Position numbers and translations under genes: made by a program. From Apostichopus japonicus (Eukaryota; Echinodermata; Holothuroidea; Aspidochirotida; Stichopodidae): a stretch of DNA of 64,000 nt. The DNA lies in the NCBI RefSeq assembly GCF_037975245.1, contig NC_092581.1, forward strand, positions 3,050,001 through 3,114,000. Reading direction: 5' to 3'. Each line of letters begins with the position of its first letter. Positions within the stretch are counted from its first letter, which is position 1. The notes below the pieces were generated by a model. It had not been told where the DNA came from and ran no database searches. It worked only from the letters and a program-made list of their open reading frames with translations. Positions 27,040 through 36,811 of this stretch are shown one piece after another.

Positions 27040-28326
27040 GTTTCGGACATCACTCCTCCAAATAGATCTTGTTTCGGACATCACCCACACTATTGTAACC
27101 TAATTTTTTGGTAATAAAACAAATGATGTTCATTTAAAGGCAACAATAATGAATAGAAAAACATTTTATTAAATTGATAACCCTACTAAAAGAGATATAT
27201 AAACCCTTCCTACGTAGGTTCCAAGTTTAAACAAAGAAAAGGGATACAAGTGATCAACAAGACAATTATTAAACGAAGGCCAATATTGTTAATACTTAGC
27301 AATCTATATCAGTACATCATGATATGTTAATTTTACAAACAGCATCAAATTCATTTGAAATAATGGTTAAGGCAAACATTTGCTTGATAGATTTGAATAA
27401 GACAGTCTTGGACTATGTTTCGGACATCACCACAACTGCATAATTAGGACATCACTGTCATTTTTTTTACACAAAGCAAAGCATATCATATCAACAGTTA
27501 CATTTGAAACAAAGGGGTCTTTGTTGTTGACAAGCTACCTACAAGGTATAATGACAGTTTTGAACTTAATATATATAGTTCAACTACTCAGTGTTTATTA
27601 AAAGTTACTTTGTGAGCGATTCGGACATCACTGAATGTTTCGGACATCACTTTGTATGATGGAAATTGTAGTGTTAATGGGCTTCAGATGTGGAAAAATT
27701 CAAGTAATTTGATGTTCCCAGTAACATTCATACCCAAATATGTAGAATAACATTTTAGACTTCACTTGTCACAAGTCATCAAAAGATGAATACATGTTGG
27801 TCAAATGACACCAAAGTTAAGAAGCATTCTGTTGTAGGATCTTAGTGTACTCTAGCACACTAATATCAGCCACTTGAATCAATCAGTTGAAACTAGTGCT
27901 GTTTTACAATATGTTGGATTCACAAAAGTGATGTCCGAAACACATGCTGATGTCCGAAACATACTTTTAAGGTTATTTTGCTATAATATTTGGTAAAAAG
28001 TGGAAAAAAATTTGAGTAGTGACAGTATGTATGTTTGTAACAATAAAACTTGTCGTAATATATGAAGTGCTCATCTATTGTGTCTTTTTTTTAAGCGATA
28101 TTAATTAAAACTTGTTTCCGACATCACTAGTGTTTCGGACATCACACGCATGGACAGAAAATTTCAAATGGTTATAAAATCAAAACGGATGAGTGGAAAT
28201 GTGTCATGTACATGCTGTAGTTGAGAACTTAAGGGAGTACTTATGTTTTAATTACAGTTACAAAACAAGCTTGTGGGTTTTAACATACTTCATATATTAG
28301 TTGCTCCATGATGTTTCGGACATCAC
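27040..28326. repeat. Array of paired GTTTCGGACATCAC motifs
   Basis: The exact 14-mer occurs on the plus strand at 27040, 27071, 27417, 27637, 28132 and 28313 and on the minus strand at 27928-27941. Near copies lie at 27447 (truncated), 27620 (12 of the 14 bases), 27947 (minus strand, 13/14) and 28114 (13/14). Ten of the eleven form doublets with start-to-start spacing of 17, 18, 19, 30 and 31 bp; the one at 28313 stands alone. The sequence between doublets is AT-rich and apparently unrelated, so this is not a simple tandem repeat. The motif was not noticed elsewhere in the window. Function unknown. Confidence 0.9.
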
Positions 28327-28590
28327 TGAAACAGCTCAGCAATTCTGAAAGCAGGTGATGAGCTTGGTGTTTCAAGGTTGTCCCTTTTACTGTGTTATGC
28401 TAATAAACAGAACTTCAGCAACGCCTTCACACCATTTAACCTCATGGGCTCAACATTCAGGAAGGACATGACTAACTTTTCTTCTTTCCCCCCTCCATCT
28501 CCCCTTGCTCCCCCCCCCCCCATCACTCCTCTTCTCACTGCTCTCTTCCACCCTTTTTCTCCACACCTTACTATCTTTGTCCTTCCCCAG

Positions 28591-28826
28591 TTTATTCCCT
28601 AACCCTTTCCCTTAATCCTCTCTTTGTCCCTCCACTGTTTATCTCCTACCTCTCCTCTTCCCCTGTTGCTTTGTTCTCTCCTTCCCTTGTCTATTAATCC
28701 TCTTACATCTATCTCTTTGTGTTCACCATGCTCATTAACCTGTCTGTATTCTGTGTGTGTTTTTGTCCCTTCTGTTACTGTTACTTGTCATTTAGCCTCT
28801 GAAGAAGATCCTGCTAGGATTGAAAC
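28591..28826 (+). repeat. Right arm of the ~230-bp inverted repeat pair
   Basis: Counterpart of 25793-26018 in opposite orientation. It carries a short extra TGTTACTGT-like duplication relative to the left arm. Together the arms bracket 2.57 kb containing the motif array. Confidence 0.85.
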
Positions 28827-29340
28827 GTCAGGCCAACTTACTTTTACACAAACAGAACTTCTAATAACGTCTTGTGAAATCCCATGTCTGCTGAGTCACA
28901 GAAAAGTAATCAAAAGTCAAAACACTACTACTGTACCTCATCTTCAAATAACTCTTGAAAGAGAATTTTTGGGGAGACACAACATTTCATATCCAATACT
29001 ACTGTTAATGATATATCAGTAAAAAAAAAATCAGTTTATAATGAACTTTCAATCCAAGTCTTTAATCTCCATAAGTACTGCATTTAGTAGCATTGGACTC
29101 TCTTTATCTAGTATAACTATGATCTACAATATAAGACTTACAAAAACTGAAATCTTCGTTTACTTGGATGCCCTGGAAAAATAGGTTGCTTACCCATCTG
29201 TCACAACCAGCATGGTGTCTATATTGAGTCTGACATAACCCCATATTATATATTTGCAATTCTTTATTTGCAATATTATAATTATTATAAATATCATAAT
29301 TTATTATATATTTGCAATATTATAATTTGTTCTGATCCAG

Positions 29341-29504
29341 ATCCTGTATCTGCAGGAGGAGGCCAACCAAAAACTACTGTGGAGAAAGTACATGAGAGAG
29401 ACTGTAAAGGACTAGGAGGGCAAACCTTGTCAAATCATGTGGATTTCAAGAAACAATTACCCAGTATCCTCAAATTTTGGCTCCAGGAATGGTATTTGAT
29501 TTAA
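29341..29504 (+). other. Candidate alternative exon of gene B (weak)
   Basis: It follows TTCTGATCCAG and is open from 29341 to a TAA after 29504. Entered with one base carried over from exon 1 it reads DPVSAGGGQPKTTVEKVHER and onward to a C-terminal EWYLI, so exon 1 could splice into it and terminate here. A GTAAAG donor inside it (after GAGAGAGACT) would alternatively join exon 2 in frame. No homology is recognised and the exon 1-exon 2 join works without it. Confidence 0.2.
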
Positions 29505-29774
29505 TTGCAGTATTAGCAAAATGATATGTGATTTTTGCATGCATCTAGTAAACCAGTGATTGGTGTACATGTATACACCATTTTTGACATTGTCGTGGCA
29601 GACCCTCAATGACCAGGATGATCGTCTTTGTTCAGTTCAGTTTTTGTGGACTCTCAGATGACCTATGAGCCGCCCATATTTTGGCTCTCAAAGTTCTACG
29701 GCATTCAGGACAGGTAGCCACATACATTTCGACATACTAGAGGTTTTCTTCATCTTGTGTATGATGGTTATGGG

Positions 29775-30153
29775 CAGTGGCAGAGCGTCCATATAGTCAG
29801 GGGGGGGGGCAGATGCCCCCCCTGACGGACTCAAATGGACTGCTGGCGCCCTTTTCAGGTCTTTACCACTTTTTACTTATTCCCGATTATTGACTTTTTT
29901 ATTGCGCTCTCATCTACTTATTGACATTTGTCACATTTTGTTGGTGTAATTTGGCGATGACACCTATTTATTCTTCGTTTATCTGCAAATTAGCCAGGCC
30001 CGGAAAGGTCATTTCCGGCGATCTAGGGAGTATCTTTACTCAAAAAAATTCTGTACGCGCCAACCAGTGGTGGCACTCCGCTTAGATAGTGTCGAAAGCG
30101 CCCCTACAGACCATTCTCACCCCTCCTGACCAATACCCCTAGCTCCGCCACTG
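29775..30153. mobile_element. hAT-like MITE with 8-bp target site duplication
   Basis: This 379-bp element has 12-bp terminal inverted repeats CAGTGGCAGAGC (29775-29786) and GCTCCGCCACTG (30142-30153), one mismatch apart. It is flanked by an exact 8-bp direct repeat GTTATGGG at 29767-29774 and 30154-30161. An 8-bp duplication with CAGTGGC-type ends is the signature of hAT transposons. It encodes no transposase and is therefore non-autonomous. It lies in gene B intron 1. Confidence 0.9.
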
Positions 30154-30734
30154 GTTATGGGAGTTTGCACAGAATGCCTGATACATTATTGCCCTGATAC
30201 TTCCCTGCAAAGTTACTGGTGCTGAAGGGATATTTAACACTCTATAATGTGTCACATTTTTTTGTGGTTGTGTACAGAATTTTGTTAAGTAAAAATTTTC
30301 TCTAGAGTAAAACTGATCAACCATGCACTCTTGCAGTAGTACAGTAATTACTACATCATCTATGAGAACAGAATGACCAAATAATATACTAGTTCTTTAC
30401 CTGGCATTTTCTCACAGACTCCCCCCCCCTGCCCCGCCTCCCCCCCAGGAAAGTGTTATGTTTAAAAATGTGATTCAAAAGAAGTGATAAGCAGTCAGTC
30501 TTATAAATCATCCTTATTATCCGCTAATAATTACGAGCCTAACCTTAGTTCATTGATTTATTGTTCTGTGACATTTAAAATATGTACATTTGGTTCAGAA
30601 GTAGTGTTACTTAAGTTCTGTAAATCATCTGTTGCTACCACCACAGTGATCGTTTTTGATTCCTTGCTGAAAGCAAAATACACCTATTTATGCAGTCTAG
30701 CTGGATGTACATGTGCGTGTGTGTGTGTGTGACG

Positions 30735-32090
30735 CTGCTTGTAGACAGGCTAACTTGATAATGCAAACTTTGATTGGGCTCATACTTGTTAGGTAGGTTG
30801 CCCATGGTGAGTAGATGATTCCTATCGTTTTTGGTGGAGGTCCAAGGTCAGCTGAAGTCAAATAGCAAAAACCTTGTAGACATGGCAAACTTTAGTGAAT
30901 GTCTTTTTGGTAGGCTGGTTGGCCATAGTGAGTTGATGGTCCCTATTGTTTTTGGTGTAGGTTAAAGGTCATTTGATTTCAAAAGTCCACAAAACATACA
31001 TTTTCAGCATGCATACAATGCTTGTAAACATGGTAACTTGATTAATCAAACTTCACCTGATCTCATACTTGGTTGGTAGTTTGCCCATGGCATGGTGAGA
31101 GGATGATCCCTATTGGATTTGCTGGAGGTCAGCTGAAGTCATCAAAGGTGGAATAGGAAAACTTTGTAAACACTCTATCTTGACAATGCAAATGTTGATG
31201 AAGCTCATACTTGGCAGGTTACGGTTGCCCGTGGTAAGAGGATGTTGTTTTAGGTTTAGATCAAAGGTCAGCTGAGGTCGAAATAGGAAAAAAATGTTGT
31301 GAACATATCTTGACAAGGCAAACTTCAATGGAGTTTGTATTTTTTAGGTTGGTTATCCTTCGTGAGTTGATGGTCCCTATTGTTTTGGTGGAGGTTAAAG
31401 TTCAATTGAGGTCAAAAACTCAATACATACATTTCCACTAGTGTACAATGCTTGTAAACATGATAACACAAACATAACTGTAGCTCACACTTGGTAGGTA
31501 GTGTACCCATGGTGAGTAAATGATGTCTATTTTTGGTGGAGATCTAAGATCAACAACTTAGGTAAAATAAAAAATGTTATCACCATATCTTGACAAGGGA
31601 AACTTCAATGAAGCTCGTATTTGCTAGGATGTTTGCACGTAGTGAGTTGTTGGTCCCAATTGTTTTTGGTGGAGGTCAAAGGTAAATTGAGTTAAAAGTA
31701 AAAAACATTGAATGCATTTCTGGTAAGTATTTTCCAGTACATAACCTCTATTGTTTTTGTGGAGGTCAAAGGTCAGCTGATCTCAACAGACCTGTAAAAT
31801 ATGCAAAACTTGTACACACTGTATCTTTACAAGGTAAATATCAATAATGCTCAATTTGGTACATTGTTTGCTCTTACAGATATGTCTAACCTAAATCATG
31901 AGTAGATTAACTCTATTGGTATTAGTGGAAGTCAAAGGTCATCTGAGGTCAACAGGGCTCAAATACCCCCAAAAAACAATATCCTGACAAGGTACAAAAA
32001 TCCTTCTAATGTGGTAGTTTGGTTTCCTTGTGAGTAGATATTTGCCTGCTTGTAGTGGAGGTCAAAGTTACACATAGCTCAAATTCTGTC
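30735..32090. repeat. Diverged ~150-bp tandem repeat with AGGTCA half-sites
   Basis: About nine degenerate units share the order: CTTGACAATGCAAACTT-like segment, GCTCATACTTGGTAGGT, CCCATGGTGAGTAGATGATC, CCTATTGTTTTTGGTGGAGG, then TCAAAGGTCAGCTGAGGTCA. The last part repeatedly forms AGGTCAAAGGTCA-type direct repeats (clearest near 31762 and 31928). Units have drifted enough that few are alike over their full length. Blocks of this kind appear to be common in marine deuterostome genomes (my recollection, not checked). Confidence 0.8.
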
Positions 32091-32246
32091 AAAACATTAT
32101 TTCTTGGGGATTTCATTCCTTGTGTGTCTTCACCTTAATATTTAGCATTTTGAATTATCAAATACTGAGCTTTTTCTGTTAGTTACTTAACATAAAACTA
32201 TTGCTTATTAATAAATTGCTGTATGATATGTATTTTGCTTTTTCAG

Positions 32247-32379
32247 TGGATGAAGAAGAAGAAATAGCCTTTGTTAAACTACCTCTAGAACTGTTTCAGA
32301 GTCGCCATACGAAAAAGAAAGGACGGGGCTATAACCTTCATTACATTCGAGTGTCAGATCCTTCATTGACATACAACCT
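32247..32379 (+). CDS. Gene B, coding exon 2
   Basis: The acceptor TTTGCTTTTTCAG ends at 32246 and a strong GTGAGT donor follows 32379. With one base from exon 1 the frame reads V-DEEEEIAFVKLPLELFQS, then a basic patch TKKKGRG and YNLHYIRVSDPSLTYN, ending with two bases of a Leu codon. If the donor were not used, a TGA stop would follow at once, so retention would also terminate the protein. The acidic run followed by a basic patch suggests a soluble, possibly RNA- or protein-binding polypeptide, but no family is recognised. Phases match on both sides. Confidence 0.65.
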
Positions 32380-32738
32380 GTGAGTAGAAATGCGATTAAC
32401 CCCCAACTTTTGTGTGCTGAGTGAATTAAATATGGAATTCATGTTACATAACATGCAGTGTGGGTGACATATACATTGAGCATATGCATGTATTTATGCA
32501 TCATGCAAAAATCATGCAAAGCAATTTTTTCAAGCTTTAGTAGGTACATTAGGTTGTCCATCGTGACTTTATAAGTCTATTGGATTTGAATGTCAGAGGT
32601 AATTTGATAATAACAAGAATCAAACAATGGTATGTTTCTGGGTATGATCAGAAGGTAAAAGAGTATGAGCAGTCCATATGTATTTTGTTTTAGAGGTCAA
32701 ATGGCATTCAATGCCAGATACTTAACTTGCTGTGATTG

Positions 32739-32799
32739 ACAGATTAGTGTGAGCTTGACAGATTAGTGTGAGATTAGTGTGAGCAGATTAGTGTGAGTT
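32739..32799. repeat. Short tandem repeat, CAGATTAGTGTGAG unit
   Basis: Four imperfect copies of GATTAGTGTGAG lie within 61 bp, in gene B intron 2. Confidence 0.8.
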
Positions 32800-33305
32800 T
32801 CAGACTATCTACATGATGATGATAGCTGAAATTTTGTTTTTAAGTATTGTTGACTAAAACTCATACTATAATAAACTTATTTTTTGTGTACAATACTTTC
32901 TCATAATTATTTTACAATCGATGGGTTGCCAATAATTTGTAGATTTGTATGTGTTTGGTGGAGATCAATCAGTTATTGTCATACAGTGTTGTATTAAAGA
33001 TATGTAACGAAATTATACATGGAATCGCACAGTGCTTGATCTTCTCAGAGTGATAAGAATAGAGCAAGGTGAATGTTTGCAATCATTCTCTTATGCTTAT
33101 TGTGAATGAAAAACAGAAACTCGCTTTAAAGCAATTTCATTTTAATGAAATACCATCAGTTGAACAGCTAATCAATTTGAACAACTACGGGGCTGCATTT
33201 CAATATTGATTAGTGTATCTATGTATCAGTAGGTAGAAAAAGGATTGTATTCATTTTTTTTTGTGTCAGAACATGTTTGTGTTTTATTGTCTTTATACAT
33301 GTTAG

Positions 33306-33441
33306 AACGTCACCAATGTTGGAACAGTTTTGCAGCAGAATCAACGAAGATGAGAGGTCACAACCATTTATTCTGGTCCTCTGGGAAGAGAAGTCTAAAA
33401 CCAGGCAGTTTTTCAGGTCATTTTGGAAAGGAAGTACCTAG
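33306..33441 (+). CDS. Gene B, last coding exon
   Basis: The acceptor CATGTTAG ends at 33305. The first base completes Leu, and the frame reads TSPMLEQFCSRINEDERSQP, FILVLWEEKSKTRQFF and RSFWKGST to a TAG at 33439-33441. The composition (mixed charged and hydrophobic, Trp/Phe-rich end) looks protein-coding, and the phase agrees exactly with exon 2. A longer ATG-initiated frame at 33245-33469 overlaps in another phase and lacks this support. Total protein is 23+1+43+1+44 = 112 residues with no signal peptide or membrane span. An ATTAAA at 33455-33460 is too close to the stop to be a convincing poly(A) signal on its own. Function unknown. Confidence 0.6.
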
Positions 33442-34624
33442 CAGCATCATCTCTATTAAAGGCAAATAGATATTTGCTTTAAGTTGCATTATATTTTGGA
33501 TCTAGATTACCAGGCCGATTGCTTTGCTTCTTGGCAATTTATTCAAAAACGTTGTCTATGAAATGCACAATGACAGTGTAAAAGAAATTAACACTGAAAG
33601 CTTTCTGGGCCTACTATAATTCAGCATATTAACAGTTGTCTTGGAACTTGTTACCTATTTGTTGAACTTCAATGTGTTTGAAAAGCTTCAAACATAAGTT
33701 GAACTAGTTTGAGTTGTCTCTGTTTGAGACTGGTGTTTCAGGCTTCATAAGAAGCAAAGCATTTAATATTTAACTACATTGCCCATACAGTTTTACCAAT
33801 TTATATCTTAGGAGAGTACTTATCAGTAAAGAAAGACATTTTCATGTAAAGGATACATGAAAATCCAGTTGAAAGTTTAACTTGAAACTTATTGTAAGAA
33901 GTTATCTAAATCTCATTTGTAATAGAAAGATTGTGTTAACCAAAATCAATATTATATAATCGTGTTTACGAGCCAGGGCATCACATACACACACACACAA
34001 TCACCATCGCATAGATTCCTTGAGCCTGCGGGCAAGGAATCAAAAAATGAATTGAAAAAATGAAATGACAATGACAAAAGCTTGAGATTATAATTTCAAT
34101 TGGCAAGGAATCACAATAAGCCCACTGGCTTTCTAGTTTAAATATCGCAAGATCTTTCAGTTTTTTAAGGCGAAAACAAAATGGCCCCTAGACACTAGCC
34201 TTAGTTGATCTCTGTATCGATCAATGAATTTTAAGGTCTCATTTTAGCACTATTTTAAAGATATTTACAAACTCTGAGAGACCGCCATAATTAGAGTGAG
34301 TGAAGCAAAGGAGACTATTAACCTACACAGCTCATTCCATTTCTGCAAAGTACAAAATATTCTGAAATTTTTCATCTTTTTTTTTCTTTCTTTTTTGGGT
34401 GAGTGAATAATCTTTGTCGTACGAGGGCTACACCCACAATTGTTAATTTTATTTTGTTTTTGTTTGTTTTATGTAACCTGTAATTTTGTGCAATAATTCA
34501 TTGATGGATGTTGTGTATGATCATGTGACCTCGTCGTATGTTTTTTCAATTGGAGTGGGTTACAGTATGTTATCCTTCTGTAGCAATTCTTTGCCCTCAC
34601 TATGTTCTAAGGAATTGTCAAGAG
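33442..34624. other. Downstream flank of gene B, no feature recognised
   Basis: AT-rich sequence that probably contains the gene B 3' untranslated region. There is a short CA run near 33990. No exon, RNA gene or repeat family was recognised. Confidence 0.4.
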
Positions 34625-34952
34625 CAGGGATGTGCTCACATCTGGGAAGATGCACCCTGCAGTCCTGAATGCTGCCCAGTAAAAACAGAATTTTAAACAT
34701 TTCCATGGTCAAGCCCCTTTTTGAAGATTAATTTCATTTAATTTTACCATTACCAACATTTGGGTGAATACTTGGCACAGAAGTTTGCTCTGGTAACAGA
34801 AACAGATAGCACCATTTGCCATCTGATTATACCTCATTTGCAAAAATTTCCAAAAGGGGGAAGGGAACATCCCCACCCCTTAGAATCCCAGGACGTGGAT
34901 CACACTACCATACAAATCTGCCCGGCACTCAACTATTTCTGGGCACATCCTG
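34625..34952. mobile_element. MITE, copy 2 of the CAGGGATGTGC family
   Basis: The left end is CAGGGATGTGCTCA; the right end TGGGCACATCCTG is one C short of a perfect complement. The interior from about 34745 aligns with 4357-4560, including GGGTGAATACTTGGCACAGA and the segment CCATTTGCCATCTGATTATA. No clear target duplication survives at this copy. Confidence 0.7.
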
Positions 34953-35252
34953 AGTACTAAACTCATCTCTTTGTATTGCAGTGCTTGGTTCTAAGTGGAT
35001 GTATTGACTTTTTCCCTTTGTTTTTATTTATATATCTATATACATATATGTGTATATATTTATCTATATGTTTGTAAGATATTTCTATATGAATATATAT
35101 ATATTTAAAATATATAAACTTTTATGGTTGTGTTTTGCATAAGCTGCTAAGCAAGGTGAGAAAAATCAGCTGTTTGTTTTGTTTTTCTTGTGTTGTTCTT
35201 TTTCTTGGAAAGTTTCTTTTACTAAAAGAAATAGAAGTAAAAGCAAAAGCAG

Positions 35253-35316
35253 AAGTTGATTTTGAACCAGGGACCCTGAGATGCAAAACTTTCTGCTCAA
35301 CCACTAGACCATTAGA
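35253..35316 (-). repeat. tRNA-like (SINE head) fragment
   Basis: The minus strand carries an A-box-like TGGTCTAGTGGTTGAGC and a B-box-like GGTTCAAAATC at tRNA-like spacing. Acceptor and anticodon stems do not pair well, so it is a tRNA-derived fragment rather than a working tRNA. Confidence 0.5.
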
Positions 35317-35426
35317 GGAGAAAGTGAAATAATTTGCTTTTCAAATATTTAAAGATCCACTTGTTTGGACTTAGACATTTTATAAAACATTTTCTCCACT
35401 GATCCTTGTCTGGGATGGGGAGGCCA

Positions 35427-35514
35427 CATGGGAACCTTGTCAGGGGGGAGGGGTACCGGCGAACTCACCTGGCCGCGTGGGAACCTTGTCAGGGGGAGGG
35501 GGTACCGGCGAACT
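35427..35514. repeat. Two-copy ~48-bp direct repeat
   Basis: GGGAACCTTGTCAGGGGG, AGGGGTACCGGCGAACTC is repeated twice in tandem. It forms the GC-rich start of a low-complexity block. Confidence 0.8.
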
Positions 35515-35515
35515 C

Positions 35516-35795
35516 CTTGGCCCGCAATCCCTTACCCTCTTTCGCCTCACCCACCCTCTTACCCTTTCTCGCTTCACCTTACCTCGTTGCCTCACCCTCC
35601 CCTTCTTGCCACACCCTTCTCACCTCTCTCCCTTCCTCGCCTCACCCACCTACCCCTTCTTGCCTCACCCTTCCCATCTTCCCCGCTCACCTCCCTTCTT
35701 CACCACACCCTCTCTCGCCTCCCCCTCTCGCCTCACTCCTTCTCACCCTCTTTGCTCTCCTCTCTCCTTTTACTCTCCCTTTTTCACCTCAACCT
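35516..35795. repeat. Low-complexity CT-rich (CTCACCC/CTTC) tract
   Basis: Imperfect CTCACCCTTC-type repeats over 280 bp leave three overlapping frames open, up to 169 codons. All are Ser/Pro/Leu/Thr repeats produced by composition, and none has splice or start support. Confidence 0.85.
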
Positions 35796-35940
35796 GGTCT
35801 TGAACCCAGCAAACAGGAAATCAGGAAAATCAAATAGCTTGTTGGCAGAACTACCAACTACACCATTTCGGTTCCTAATGGGAAAACTTCGTTTCTTACC
35901 TTTATACTTCCGCCTTTTCCATCGAACAGAAAAGTAAAAG

Positions 35941-36530
35941 GCTCTGGCTGGAGTCGAACTCAGGACATGGAGCTTGTCTGACTCTCTCAGTCACAGAGAA
36001 CTACCAACTTGGCCACAGCAACTGTTGAGAAATAATGCTCGTTTCTAATATTTCAACTTCAGAATTCAGAATGGAAGCAGGAAAAGAGCAGAAAATAAAA
36101 ATGCTCTCATGTGGATTTGAACTCAGGACATGGAGCTTGTCTGACTTTCTCGGTCACAGAGAACTACCAACTTGGCCACAGCAACTGATGAGAAATAATG
36201 CTCGTTTCTAATATTTCAACTTCAGAATGGAAGCAGTAAAAGCGCAGAAAATAAAAATGCTCTCATGTGGATTTGAACTCAGGACATGGAACTTGTCTGA
36301 CTCTCTCAGTCACAGAGAACTACCAACTTGGCCACAGCCACTGATGAGAAATAATGCTCGTTTCTAATATTTCAACTTCAGAATTCAGTATGGAAGCAGG
36401 AAAAGAGCAGAACATAAAAATGCCCTCACGTGGATTTGAACTCATGACATGGAGCTTGTCTGACTCTCTCAGTCACAGAGAACTACCAACTTGGCCACTG
36501 TAACTGATGAGAAATAATGCTCGTTTCTAA
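35941..36530 (-). repeat. Tandem array of four tRNA-derived units (163/156/163-bp period)
   Basis: Four tandem copies each contain, on the minus strand, an A-box-like TGGCCAAGTTGGTAGTTC, the segment GAGAGTCAGACAAGC, CCATGTCCTGAGTTC, and a B-box-like GAGTTCGACTCC or GAGTTCAAATCC. Anchor positions of the shared GAACTCAGG (GAACTCATG in copy 4) are 35956, 36119, 36275 and 36438. Units are separated by a shared spacer of about 75 bp including GAAATAATGCTCGTTTCTAA and GAATTCAGAATGGAAGCAGG. A fragment in the opposite orientation lies near 36610-36640. Pairing is too poor for functional tRNAs. It is best read as a tRNA-like SINE unit amplified in tandem. Confidence 0.85.
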
Positions 36531-36683
36531 TATTTTAAGTTTAGAATTCAGAATGGAAAAGAGCAGTAGAAACAAGCATATATTTCTCATTGGTAGTGCT
36601 CTGTAAATTAGAGTGTCAGACAAGCTTCATGTCTTGAAAAAATTGCGATTAAAACATTGAACACTTCTATCGCTTAGCGTACA

Positions 36684-36790
36684 ACTTCCGAGGAACAATA
36701 CAAAACCGAAAAACTTTTAGCACTAACAAAGGAAGCTGAATCCTTTGTTAGTGCAAAAAGTTTTTCGGTTTTCTATTGTTCCTCGGAAGT
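36684..36790. repeat. Near-perfect 50-bp-arm hairpin (107 bp)
   Basis: Arms 36684-36733 and 36741-36790 are complementary at 48 of 50 positions around a 7-nt loop AGCTGAA. The outer part (CTTCCGAGGAACAATACAAA) is shared with the direct repeats at 36812-37078, 38226-38366 and 38373-38540. The hairpin is therefore a head-to-head arrangement of that element's end. Confidence 0.92.
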
Positions 36791-36811
36791 CGCAAACTAA
36801 CCAAAAGAAGA

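Larger units (their letters stand above)
25270..32246 (+). other. Gene B intron 1 (about 7 kb)
   Basis: It contains an inverted repeat pair, the doublet motif array at 27040-28326, a candidate alternative exon at 29341, a hAT-like MITE at 29775-30153 and the AGGTCA repeat block at 30735-32090. No additional SAM-like exon was recognised, although the phase at both ends (one base) would allow one. Confidence 0.5.

Noticed and set aside
27040-28326. CRISPR-like array
   Set aside because: Repeats are 14 bp, on both strands, in doublets with very unequal intervals, in an animal genome with introns; no cas genes.
33245-33469. 74-codon ATG-initiated frame
   Set aside because: It overlaps the gene B last exon in a different frame; the exon frame has an acceptor and matching phase, this one does not.
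35406-35937. Plus-strand open frames of 108-169 codons
   Set aside because: CT-rich low complexity; three frames open at once with Ser/Pro/Leu/Thr composition only.
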